Source: Belnapia sp. F-4-1 (GTDB lineage: Bacteria; Pseudomonadota; Alphaproteobacteria; Acetobacterales; Acetobacteraceae). Taken from it: a DNA stretch of 64,000 nucleotides. The notes under the pieces are model-generated. The model had not been told where the DNA came from. It did no database searches and worked only from the letters and a program-made list of their open reading frames with translations. Every line of letters begins with the position of its first letter. Position 1 is the first letter of the stretch. This document shows positions 56,439 through 64,000 of the stretch, piece after piece. Location of the stretch: positions 4,906,028-4,970,027 of the forward strand of contig NZ_KN676113.1 in NCBI RefSeq assembly GCF_000802185.1, written 5' to 3'. The position numbers were made by a program, and so were the translations under genes.

Positions 56439-57422
56439 TCAGTGCCCCCGCTTCGCGCCGCCGACCCGAAGCCTCGGGTCCACGGCGTAGTAGAGCAGGT
56501 CGACGACGAGGTTGATGGTGACGAAGACCAGCGCGATCAGCATCAGATAGGCCGCCATGACGGGGATGTCGGCTGAGTTCACCGACTGGATGAAGAGCAG
56601 CCCCATCCCCGGCCACTGGAACACCGTCTCGGTGACGATGGCGAAGGCGATGATGCCGCCGAGCTGCAGCCCGGCGACGGTGATCACCGGCACCAGCGTG
56701 TTCTTCAGCGCATGGCCGAAATTGATGGCGCGGTTGCCCAGGCCCCGGGCACGGGCGAATTTGATGTAGTCCGTCCGCAGCACCTCCAGCATCTCCGCCC
56801 GCACCAGCCGCATGATGAGCGTGAGCTGGAACATCCCGAGCGTGACCGAGGGCAGCACCAGCGCCTTGAGGCCCGAGACGGTGAGCAGCCCCGTGCTCCA
56901 CCAGCCGATCTGCACCGTGTCGCCCCGCCCGAAGCTCGGCAGCCAGCCGAGCCATACCGAGAAGACGAGGATCAGCAGGATGCCGATGAGGAAGGTCGGC
57001 AGCGAGACGCCGATCAGGCTGAAGGTGAGGAAGAAGCGGCTCAGCCAGGAGTTGCGGTAGAGCCCGGTGTAGACCCCCATCGGCACGCCGATGCAGAGCG
57101 AGACCAACGCGGCGCAGAGGGCCAGCTCCAGCGTCGCCGGCGCCCGCTCCTGGATCAGCCCCGCCACCGGCCGGGACAGCCGGTAGGACAGGCCGAACTC
57201 GCCCTGCAGCGCATTCCAGATGAATTTGGCGAATTGTACGAAGAAGGGCTGGTCGAGCCCGAGGCTCGCCACCAGCGCCTGGCGCTGCTGCTCGGTGAAA
57301 TCCTGGCCGAGCATGATCGCCACCGGATCGCCGACATAGGCGAACATGGCGAAGCTGATCAGCGCCACCACCGCCATGACCGGCAAGGCCTGGAGGATGC
57401 GCGAAATGATGAAGGCAAGCAT
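56439..57422 (-). CDS. dppB: Dipeptide/oligopeptide ABC permease DppB
   Basis: Permease of 327 aa. The N-terminal helix and the long periplasmic segment (GDPVAIMLGQDFTEQQRQAL, GEFGLSYRLSRPVA) are typical of DppB/OppB. The coupling loop is DYIKFARARGLGNRAINFGHALKN. It is the first gene of dppBCDF; no substrate-binding protein gene precedes it, so that partner must be encoded elsewhere. Confidence 0.92.
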   Translation of the reverse strand: MLAFIISRILQALPVMAVVALISFAMFAYVGDPVAIMLGQDFTEQQRQALVASLGLDQPFFVQFAKFIWNALQGEFGLSYRLSRPVAGLIQERAPATLELALCAALVSLCIGVPMGVYTGLYRNSWLSRFFLTFSLIGVSLPTFLIGILLILVFSVWLGWLPSFGRGDTVQIGWWSTGLLTVSGLKALVLPSVTLGMFQLTLIMRLVRAEMLEVLRTDYIKFARARGLGNRAINFGHALKNTLVPVITVAGLQLGGIIAFAIVTETVFQWPGMGLLFIQSVNSADIPVMAAYLMLIALVFVTINLVVDLLYYAVDPRLRVGGAKRGH

Positions 57423-57486
57423 TCGGGGGCCGTCCCTGCGGGCTTTTCCGCCCCTATAGGCCGCGGCCTTCCGTGACGAAAGGGTG

Positions 57487-58569
57487 TCAGCCGGTCCTTC
57501 CGCTCCCTTCAGCCCCTTCCGTCGCCCAGTCCTTCAGCAGGGTGAACCCCACCGCGAGCAGGACCGGCCCGAGGAACAGGCCGAGGAAGCCGAAGGCGAA
57601 GACCCCGCCCAGCGCTCCGAGCAGGGTCAGCAGCAGCGGCAGGTCGGCCCCGCGCGAGATCAGCCAGGGCCGGATCACATTGTCCGCGCTGCTGATGCCG
57701 AATGCCCCGTAGAGCCCGAGGAAGATTGCCCACCCCGTCGAGCCCTGGCTGAACAGCCAGAGCGTCGCCGGGATCCAGATAAGCGGCGCCCCGACCGGCA
57801 TGATGGAGATGACCCCCGCCACCACGCCCAGCAGCACCGGCCGCGGCACACCGGATATCCAAAGGCCGAAGGCCGTCATCAACCCCTGCACCAGGGCAGT
57901 GCCGAGCAGCCCATAGACCACGCCCCGGGTCACGTCCCCGGTCAGCGCCACCAGGCGCCGCGTCCGGTCCCCGGCCAACCGCTCCAGCGCCGCCTCGCTC
58001 CGCCGGGCGATGGAGGGCCCGTCCCGGTATAGGAAGAAGGCGAGGAAGATCGCCACCAGCAGCTCGGCGATGCCGGAAAGCACCGCCAGCAGCACCGCCA
58101 GCGCGTTCTGCGCCAGCGTCCCGGCATAGGGGCCGAGCAACTCGGCGAGCCCCGACAGGCCGAAATCCACCCCTTCCAGCTGCTCGGCGAGGAAGCCGCC
58201 GATGAGCGGGATGTTACCGAGCCAGGTGCCGAGCCCGGGCATGCCCTGGGTCAGGAAGGTCTCGACCGCATGCCGCAGCCCCTCCACATCCTCGCGCTTG
58301 GTCGGGGTGGCGAAGACCAGTGGCAGGCCGATCAGCAGGAACTCCACCAGCACCATGACGCCAGCAGCCCAGCCGGGCGACATCCCCGTCCGCTCCCGCA
58401 GCATCCGGTAGGCCGGCCAGGTGGAAAAGACGAGGATCGCCGCCCAGAGCAGCGAGGAGAGGAAGGGCCGGAGCACCAGCAGGCAGCCCACGGCCAATGC
58501 CAGCGCCGCCAGCAGGCCGAGCAGGGCGGCCGGCGTGAAGCGCTCGGTCGGAAGTCGCGGCTGGGTCAT
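57487..58569 (-). CDS. AI-2E family (PerM/YdiK-type) membrane protein
   Basis: Membrane protein of 360 aa with about eight helices and the family order: paired N-terminal helices (AALLGLLAALALAVGCLLVL, LLWAAILVFSTWPAY), a long periplasmic helix-rich part (about 90-150), then GVVAGVISIMPVGAPLIWIP and a final GFLGLFLGPVLLAVGFTLL. Members include TqsA and various sodium/proton antiporters; transport of AI-2 is not implied. It is divergent from hyi. Confidence 0.85.
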   Translation of the reverse strand: MTQPRLPTERFTPAALLGLLAALALAVGCLLVLRPFLSSLLWAAILVFSTWPAYRMLRERTGMSPGWAAGVMVLVEFLLIGLPLVFATPTKREDVEGLRHAVETFLTQGMPGLGTWLGNIPLIGGFLAEQLEGVDFGLSGLAELLGPYAGTLAQNALAVLLAVLSGIAELLVAIFLAFFLYRDGPSIARRSEAALERLAGDRTRRLVALTGDVTRGVVYGLLGTALVQGLMTAFGLWISGVPRPVLLGVVAGVISIMPVGAPLIWIPATLWLFSQGSTGWAIFLGLYGAFGISSADNVIRPWLISRGADLPLLLTLLGALGGVFAFGFLGLFLGPVLLAVGFTLLKDWATEGAEGSGRTG

Positions 58570-58678
58570 CGTCGCTCCGTATCATCCCGCGCCGCCGGGC
58601 GCACCCTCATGCCCGCCCTGTAGCCATACCCGCCCGCCCTGGGTAGCTTGCGCCGCGGCTGCCATAGCAGCTTCGACC

Positions 58679-58707
58679 CTGGACCATGATCCGCGATCAT
58701 GGTCCAG
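58679..58707. repeat. Perfect 13-bp inverted repeat with 3-nt loop
   Basis: CTGGACCATGATC, CGC, GATCATGGTCCAG. It lies in the divergent region, 110 bp from the AI-2E family gene and 73 bp before the hyi ATG. It may be an operator for hyi-glxR or a dispersed palindromic element. Confidence 0.85.
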
Positions 58708-58779
58708 CCCGTCGTCAGATCGCATGAGTGACGCCTGCGGCCGTTTCAGCCTTCGGCGATCATGCTCAAGGGAGGGACC

Positions 58780-59562
58780 ATGCCGCGCTTCGCCGCCAAC
58801 CTGTCGATGATGTTCAACGAGGTGCCCTTCCTCGACCGCTTCGCCCGCGCCCGAGCGGCCGGCTTCGAGGCGGTGGAGTTCCTCTTCCCCTACGACTTCC
58901 CCGCCGCCGAGATCGCCACGCGGCTGAAGGATAGCGGCCTCTCCCAGGTGCTGTTCAACGCCCCTCCCGGCGACTGGGCCACGGGCGAGCGCGGCCAGGC
59001 CGCCCTGCCCGGCCGGCAGGCCGAGTTCCGCGAGGGGGTGAAGCGCGCCCTCGACTATGCCGCCGCCCTCGCCTGCCCCCGCCTGCACCTGATGGCCGGC
59101 CTCACGCCCGCCGGCGCCGCGCGCGACACGCTGCTCTCGGTCTATGCCGCGAACCTCGCCTGGGCCGCCGAGGAATGCGGCAAGGCCGGCGTACTGCCGG
59201 TGATCGAGCCGATCAACCACCGCGACATCCCCGGCTTCTTCCTCAACACCACCGACGAGGCCGCCGCCATCATCGCCGCCGTGGGCGGCCCGTCGAAGCT
59301 CGGCCTGCAATTCGACCTCTACCACTGCCAGATCACCGAGGGCGACCTGGTGAAGACCGCCGAGCGCCAGATGCCGCTGATCGCCCACATGCAGGTGGCC
59401 GACAATCCGGGCCGCAACGAGCCCGGCACCGGCGAGGTCAACTGGCCCTTCGTCTTCCAGGCGATCGACCAGCTTGGGTTCCGCGGCTGGATCGGCTGCG
59501 AGTACCGCCCCAAGGGCGAGACCGAGGCCGGCCTCGGCTGGTTCGCCCCCTACAAGTCCTGA
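58780..59562 (+). CDS. hyi: Hydroxypyruvate isomerase family protein
   Basis: TIM-barrel isomerase of 260 aa of the Hyi/OtnI family: MPRFAANLSMMFNEVPFLDR, FEAVEFLFPYDFPA, metal-ligand Glu in VIEPINHRDIPGFFL and Asp/His in LQFDLYHCQITEGD, and the C-terminal IGCEYRPKGETEAGLGW. The ATG at 58780 is used because AAGGGAGGG lies just before it; the ATG at 58762 precedes that site. It interconverts hydroxypyruvate and tartronate semialdehyde, the substrate of the next gene, glxR, 23 bp away. Confidence 0.92.
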   Translation: MPRFAANLSMMFNEVPFLDRFARARAAGFEAVEFLFPYDFPAAEIATRLKDSGLSQVLFNAPPGDWATGERGQAALPGRQAEFREGVKRALDYAAALACPRLHLMAGLTPAGAARDTLLSVYAANLAWAAEECGKAGVLPVIEPINHRDIPGFFLNTTDEAAAIIAAVGGPSKLGLQFDLYHCQITEGDLVKTAERQMPLIAHMQVADNPGRNEPGTGEVNWPFVFQAIDQLGFRGWIGCEYRPKGETEAGLGWFAPYKS

Positions 59563-59585
59563 ACAGCAAGAAGGATCAGCCGCCT

Positions 59586-60473
59586 ATGAAGATCGGCTTC
59601 ATCGGCCTCGGCATCATGGGCAAGCCCATGGCCGGCCACCTCAAGACCGCCGGCCACGAGGTCATCGTCCCGGAGCGGAAGAGCCTCGACGCCGAGTCGC
59701 GCGCGGCCTTCACCGTTGTCGCCGACGCGACGGCCGTGGCGCGCGCTGCCGAGGTCATCATCCTGATGGTGCCCGACACTCCCGATGTGGAAGCCGCCCT
59801 TTTCGGCCCCGGCGGCGTCGCGGCAGGCCTCTCGTCCGGCAAGCTGGTGATCGACATGTCCTCGATCAGCCCGACCGCCACCAAGACCTTCGCCGAGAAG
59901 GTGAACGCCCTCGGCGCCGACTATCTCGACGCCCCCGTCTCCGGCGGCGAGGTCGGCGCCAAGCAGGCCAGCCTCACCATCATGGTCGGCGGCGAGGAGG
60001 CGGCCTTCGCCCGCGCCAAGCCGCTCTTCGAGGCGATGGGCAAGAACATCACGCTCGTCGGGCCCAACGGCGCCGGCCAGACGACCAAGGTCGCCAACCA
60101 GATCATCGTCGCGCTCACCATCGAGGCGGTGGGCGAGGCGCTGGTCTTCGCCAGCAAGGCCGGCGCCGACCCGGCCAAGGTGCGCCAGGCGCTGATGGGC
60201 GGCCTCGCCACCTCCCGCATCCTTGAGCTCCATGGCGAGCGGATGATCAAGCGGACCTTCAACCCCGGCTTCCGCATCGTCCTGCACCAGAAGGACCTGA
60301 ACCTGGCGCTGACCTCGGCAAAGGAACTCGGTGTGGCGCTGCCCAACACCGCCGCGACCCAGCAGCTCTTCTCCGCCTGCATTGCCGCCGGCGGTGGACA
60401 GCTCGACCATTCCGGGCTGGTGAAGGCGCTGGAAACCATGGCCGCCCACCCCGTCGCCCCCGAGGCCGGATAA
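59586..60473 (+). CDS. glxR: 2-hydroxy-3-oxopropionate (tartronate semialdehyde) reductase
   Basis: Beta-hydroxyacid dehydrogenase of 295 aa. The Rossmann motif MKIGFIGLGIMGKPMAGHL opens the protein, the substrate loop DAPVSGGEVGAKQASL follows, and the catalytic Lys lies in GQTTKVANQIIVA. C-terminal FRIVLHQKDLNLAL fits GlxR. It reduces tartronate semialdehyde to D-glycerate. Together with hyi it forms a two-gene glyoxylate/hydroxypyruvate pathway. Confidence 0.93.
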   Translation: MKIGFIGLGIMGKPMAGHLKTAGHEVIVPERKSLDAESRAAFTVVADATAVARAAEVIILMVPDTPDVEAALFGPGGVAAGLSSGKLVIDMSSISPTATKTFAEKVNALGADYLDAPVSGGEVGAKQASLTIMVGGEEAAFARAKPLFEAMGKNITLVGPNGAGQTTKVANQIIVALTIEAVGEALVFASKAGADPAKVRQALMGGLATSRILELHGERMIKRTFNPGFRIVLHQKDLNLALTSAKELGVALPNTAATQQLFSACIAAGGGQLDHSGLVKALETMAAHPVAPEAG

Positions 60474-60481
60474 GGCGATGC

Positions 60482-60510
60482 TGGCCGCACGCGCCATGCG
60501 TGTGCGGCCA
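60482..60510 (+). terminator. Hairpin after hyi-glxR
   Basis: A 9-bp GC-rich stem (TGGCCGCAC with its complement) and 11-nt loop starts 9 bp after the glxR stop. No strong T-run follows. Confidence 0.6.
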
Positions 60511-60707
60511 CCCTGCTTCACATCCTCCGGGCTTGTGGGCATGTATGAACATGTCGCAAAAGTTCCCTTGTCTTGATTTCGCAAGGCGAGCGAGGCAGTG
60601 TTTTTTGCGAGTCCCATGCGGGCACGAGATATCTTCTCAAAAACCTAACCATTCCATGGTCGATTCACATCGCCAGGATGGCAGGGCCTGGGGAGCCGGA
60701 GGCTAGG

Positions 60708-61586
60708 ATGCGGTTTGCGGACATCGGGCAGCAGTTGCGGGCCTATCGCCTGGAATCAGGTCTCAGGGCAGAGGAAATTGCGGCCCGCCTCGGCGTTTCC
60801 CGCGCCGCGCTCTACCGCTACGAGAAGGGCGAGGTCATCAAGCTGGATACGATTCGGCGCCTTGCCGAATTGCTGAAGATTTCGCCCCTGTCCCTGCTTG
60901 GGATCGGAGTCGAATATTTCTCCCGTCCCGTCGCCTTCCAGGAGCGGCTGCGCCAGGTCGAGGAACAGGCCGACCAGATCCTCATGGTCGGCGGCGCCCT
61001 CTGCTACCAGGTTTCGACTGACGCCTTCGAGGGCGCACTTGCCGAGGCCTGGACCGAGGCCGCCGATGCAGCGGCGGACCGCGTTCCCGCCCGTTCCATG
61101 GCCGACCAGGCGCTCGGCCTGCTCGCCGCCCGCAAGAAGCTGCACCAGCAGCGCCGCCCCAACATCATCGGCATCCTGTCCAAGGCCGCGCTGCGCCGCT
61201 TCCTGCAGGACGGGGTCGCCGCCGGCATCCCGCTGACCGAGCGCAGCCGGTCCCGCTGCCGCGCCGCCGCCATCGCCGAGGCGGAGAGCATCGCCACCCT
61301 GATGGAGAGCGTTCCCATTGGCCTCCAGCTCGGCCTCACCGCCGGGCCGGATCCCTCGGGCGCCTTCATCGTGCTGCGCGGCCGCGACCGCGCCCATGTC
61401 GTCGGCAGCCCGTTCCCGCCCGACGCGCCGCCCACGGCCGGGCTCGGCGTCGCCATGATCACCGCGGCGGATGAGGCGATCTCCGTCCACCAGCGCGTCG
61501 CCGAGGCCGCCTGGCGCGATGCGCTGAAGGGTGCCACGGCCGCCGCCCGGGTGCGCGAGCTCATCGCCGCCACCCGCGCGGATTGA
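60708..61586 (+). CDS. XRE-family transcriptional regulator with large C-terminal domain
   Basis: Regulator of 292 aa. The helix-turn-helix lies at residues 5-60 (IGQQLRAYRLESGLRAEEIA, ARLGVSRAALYRYEKGEV). The C-terminal 220 residues form a soluble domain without a recognised family, possibly ligand-binding. The start is the ATG at 60708 behind GGAGG; the frame opens further upstream but looks non-coding. It follows hyi-glxR after a hairpin and may control nearby metabolism. Confidence 0.82.
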   Translation: MRFADIGQQLRAYRLESGLRAEEIAARLGVSRAALYRYEKGEVIKLDTIRRLAELLKISPLSLLGIGVEYFSRPVAFQERLRQVEEQADQILMVGGALCYQVSTDAFEGALAEAWTEAADAAADRVPARSMADQALGLLAARKKLHQQRRPNIIGILSKAALRRFLQDGVAAGIPLTERSRSRCRAAAIAEAESIATLMESVPIGLQLGLTAGPDPSGAFIVLRGRDRAHVVGSPFPPDAPPTAGLGVAMITAADEAISVHQRVAEAAWRDALKGATAAARVRELIAATRAD

Positions 61587-64000
61587 TCACAAGGTCAACC
61601 GCGCCTCCATCACATCCTCCTCCTCCGGCGAGCGCCGGAGGCTGAAGCCGAGGCTGCGGACGAAGGCCAGCATCGGACGGTTGTCGGCGAGGACCTGACC
61701 GGCCACGTCCGTCACGCCTGCGGCGCGGCCCCATTCGAACAGCCGTTCCATCAGGTGCCGTCCGAGCCCCTGCCCCTTCATCGTCGGCTCGACGATCACG
61801 GCGAACTCCGCCGCCGGCCCCACCGGGTCGCGGATCAGCCTGGCCACGCCGCGGATCGCCCCTGCCTCGTCGCACCCGATGAAAGCCATCTCCCGGTCGT
61901 AGTCGATCTGCGTCAGCCGCGCCGTCAGCGCCGGCGACAGCTCCCGCAGCGGGGAGAAAAAGCGCCGCCGGACATCCTCCGGGTCCAGCCGGCGGAAGGC
62001 CTCGCCGAGCGCCGCCGCATCCTCAGGCCGGATCGGTCGGATCGTCAGCACCTCCCCCGACCGGGCGCGGAAGGGCCGCTCCAGCTCCGCCGGATAGGGC
62101 GGGATCGCCAGCTCCCCCGCCTCGCCCACCGGTCGCAGCGCCAGCTTGGCATCGACGGCCAGCACCCCCTGGGCATCGGCGAAGAGCGGGTTGACGGTAA
62201 GCCCCGCCACTTCCGGGAAATCCACCGCGACCTGGGAAAGCCGCACCAGCGCCTGTGCCACTGCCCCCCGGTCGGCTGGGCGGTGATCGCGGAAGCCGCC
62301 CAGCAGCCGCGCCGTCCGCGACCGGCCGATAAGCTGGTTGGCCAGCGCCAGGTTCAGCGGCGGCAGGTCATGGACCTCGTCAGCCGCGAGATCCGCTGCC
62401 GTTCCCCCCTGGCCGAAGCCGATCCAGGGCCCGAACATCGCATCCTCGCCGAGCCGCAGCCGCAACTCGAGCGCCCGTGCCGCTTGCCGCTGCACCAGCA
62501 GCCCCTCGATCCGCGTCCCGGGCCGCGCCGTGCGGATGCGCGCCAGCATCGCCTCCGCCGCCGCGCGCACTGCGCCCGGGCTGGCGAGGCTGGTCACCAC
62601 GCCCCCGACATCGCTCTTGTGCGGGATGTCCGGGCTGAGGACCTTCAGCACCACCGGGAAGCCGAGCATCGCCGCCGCATCCGCCGCCTCCGCCGGCCCC
62701 GCTGCATGCCGGCCCGGCACGGTCGGGATGCCATAGGCGGCGAGCACGCCGAGCGCCTCCTCCGCCGTCAGCGTCAGCCGTCCCGCCGCCCGCGCCGCGG
62801 CAATGATGCGCCGCACGCCCGCGCGGTCCGGCGCCAGCTCCAGCACCTCGCGCGAGGGCAGCTCGGCGGCCGAGGCGCGGTTGCGCCGGTCCGCGGCGAG
62901 GTGCAGCGCCCCACGTGCCGCCGCCTCCGGCGTGGCGAAGACGGCGAGGCCCGCCTCGGCCATCCGCCGCCGCTGCCGCCCGGCCGTCGCCTGCCCGAGC
63001 CAGCCGACGAGGATCGGCGCCGCCCGCCCGGTGCCGGTCCGGGCCGCCGCGATCATCGCCTCCGCCGCCGCGTCGACCGCCTCGGGTGGGGCCTCACCCG
63101 GCGCCGGGGCGTGCAGGGCAAGCACCGCATCCACCTCCGGGAGCCCGGCCAGCATCGCCGCCGCCTCGGCCAGCCGCGGTCCCGCCGCCGGGCCGAGCGA
63201 GAACGGGTTGCCGGCCACCCAGCCCGGCGGCAGCAGCATCCCGAAGGCCGCCAGCGATTCCGGCCGCAACTCGGCCAGGCACCCTCCTCCGGCGACCAGC
63301 GCGTCGGCCGCCAGATGCCCGAGCCCGATCCCATTTGTGACGATGGCGACCCGCGCCTCCCGCACCCCCGGCCGCAGCCGCACCCGTGCCAGCGTCTCCG
63401 CCGCCGAGAGCAGGTCCTCGAGGCCCGAGACCCGCAGCACGCCGGCACGGCGCAGCGCCGCCTCCATCACCGCGTCGGCAAGGCCCGAGGCGTCACCGCT
63501 CCGCCCCCCGGCGCGGATCGCCATCACCGGCCGGGTCCTGGCCGTCGCCCGCGCGGCCGAGACGAAGGCCCGCCGGTTCCTGACGCGCCGCAGGTCGAGC
63601 AGCACCGCGCCCGTCCCCGCATCCCGCGCCAGCCAGTCGAGCGAGGCGGCGAAGCCGAGCGTCGCATTGCCGCCGATGCCGACCACATGGCTGAAGCCGA
63701 GCTTCTCGGCCGCTGCCCAGTCCATCACGGCCCGCGCCAGCGCCGCCGACTGCGTCACCAGCGCCAGCCGCCCCGCCACCGGCTGGATGTGCGAGAGCGA
63801 GGCATTCAGCCCGATCGCCGGGATGCAGAGGCCGAAACTGCCCTGCCCAAGCGCCCGCACTCCCGTCCGGGCCGAGATGCCGGCGAGATCCGGCCCCGGC
63901 CCCGGCACGATGGCGGCGAAGCAGCCCCGCCCCGCCAGCGCCGCCATGGCCGGCTCCAGCGCGGCGGGCGGCAGGCAGAGAACGGCGAGGTCCGGTGCCT
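61587..64000 (-). CDS. Pat-type acyl-CoA synthetase/GNAT acetyltransferase (5' end beyond window)
   Basis: At least 800 residues, open to the right edge (the frame continues past the ATG at 63947 as PDLAVLCLPPAALEPAMAAL, part of a CoA-binding domain). In order: CoA-binding and succinyl-CoA-ligase-like domains (LVTQSAALARAVMDWAA, GFSHVVGIGGNATLGF), an ATP-grasp domain (LTLTAEEALGVLAAYGIPTV, VVLKVLSPDIPHKSDVGGVV) and a C-terminal GNAT domain (VEPTMKGQGLGRHLMERLFE). This is the layout of bacterial protein lysine acetyltransferase Pat. In Pat the ligase His is often lost; GIGGNATLGF keeps no His there, consistent with a non-catalytic sensor part. Confidence 0.9.
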   Translation of the reverse strand, partial: APDLAVLCLPPAALEPAMAALAGRGCFAAIVPGPGPDLAGISARTGVRALGQGSFGLCIPAIGLNASLSHIQPVAGRLALVTQSAALARAVMDWAAAEKLGFSHVVGIGGNATLGFAASLDWLARDAGTGAVLLDLRRVRNRRAFVSAARATARTRPVMAIRAGGRSGDASGLADAVMEAALRRAGVLRVSGLEDLLSAAETLARVRLRPGVREARVAIVTNGIGLGHLAADALVAGGGCLAELRPESLAAFGMLLPPGWVAGNPFSLGPAAGPRLAEAAAMLAGLPEVDAVLALHAPAPGEAPPEAVDAAAEAMIAAARTGTGRAAPILVGWLGQATAGRQRRRMAEAGLAVFATPEAAARGALHLAADRRNRASAAELPSREVLELAPDRAGVRRIIAAARAAGRLTLTAEEALGVLAAYGIPTVPGRHAAGPAEAADAAAMLGFPVVLKVLSPDIPHKSDVGGVVTSLASPGAVRAAAEAMLARIRTARPGTRIEGLLVQRQAARALELRLRLGEDAMFGPWIGFGQGGTAADLAADEVHDLPPLNLALANQLIGRSRTARLLGGFRDHRPADRGAVAQALVRLSQVAVDFPEVAGLTVNPLFADAQGVLAVDAKLALRPVGEAGELAIPPYPAELERPFRARSGEVLTIRPIRPEDAAALGEAFRRLDPEDVRRRFFSPLRELSPALTARLTQIDYDREMAFIGCDEAGAIRGVARLIRDPVGPAAEFAVIVEPTMKGQGLGRHLMERLFEWGRAAGVTDVAGQVLADNRPMLAFVRSLGFSLRRSPEEEDVMEARLTL

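Noticed and set aside
1-64000. CRISPR array or tRNA-associated attachment site
   Set aside because: No regularly spaced repeats and no tRNA-like sequence was found by eye; the integration target appears to be comM.

Overview
High-GC alphaproteobacterial DNA, probably Acetobacteraceae (Roseomonas-like). That is an inference from codon use and gene content; no rRNA or tRNA was seen. The window splits into an accessory part (1 to about 48,595) and a chromosomal backbone (about 48,600 to 64,000). The junction lies inside comM (yifB, Mg-chelatase-like ATPase). The 5' end of comM is missing and is replaced by a large serine recombinase reading away from the junction, so the left 48.6 kb looks like the right-hand part of an integrative genomic island whose left end lies before base 1.

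Accessory part, arsenic and molybdenum. 1-6376 holds the end of aioX, then aioS, aioR, and aioBA behind a near-consensus sigma-54 promoter: sensing and periplasmic oxidation of arsenite by a Mo/Rieske enzyme. 6594-9246 is a lower-GC phnCDE transporter between two hairpins. 9891-13735 is a TauE/SafE permease and modABC-modE, the molybdate supply for AioA, with a likely ModE operator before modA. 13772-24137 is mixed cargo: an MFS carrier, an ArsN/PAT-like acetyltransferase with a divergent LysR regulator, a frameshifted porin remnant, CorA, a DUF1194 protein, an OprB-like porin and two paralogous alpha/beta hydrolases. 24309-28317 (minus strand) is arsR-arsC-arsB-arsO-arsH. 28481-28957 is a CYTH protein. 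28984-36765 (minus strand) is one long likely operon: pstS-like, phnD, phnC, phnE1, phnE2, an arsR-arsC fusion, gap, arsJ. It joins oxyanion uptake to the GAPDH/ArsJ route that exports arsenate as 1-arseno-3-phosphoglycerate.

Accessory part, conflict genes and mobile debris. 37087-37240 is a resolvase remnant. 37245-38303 encodes a Moco-carrier/LOG-type Rossmann domain fused to a C-terminal membrane module. Convergent to it is a 1854-residue DUF4011-helicase-nuclease-DUF3320 protein with the architecture of the single-gene antiphage system Hhe. An intact IS5-family element, a phage tail-type remnant and the large serine recombinase complete the island end.

Backbone. Truncated comM, gamma-glutamyltransferase, UDP-galactopyranose mutase, a CreA-family protein, a dipeptide ABC transporter (dppBCDF without a binding protein), an AI-2E family permease, hyi-glxR, an XRE regulator and the 3' part of a Pat-type acyl-CoA synthetase/acetyltransferase.
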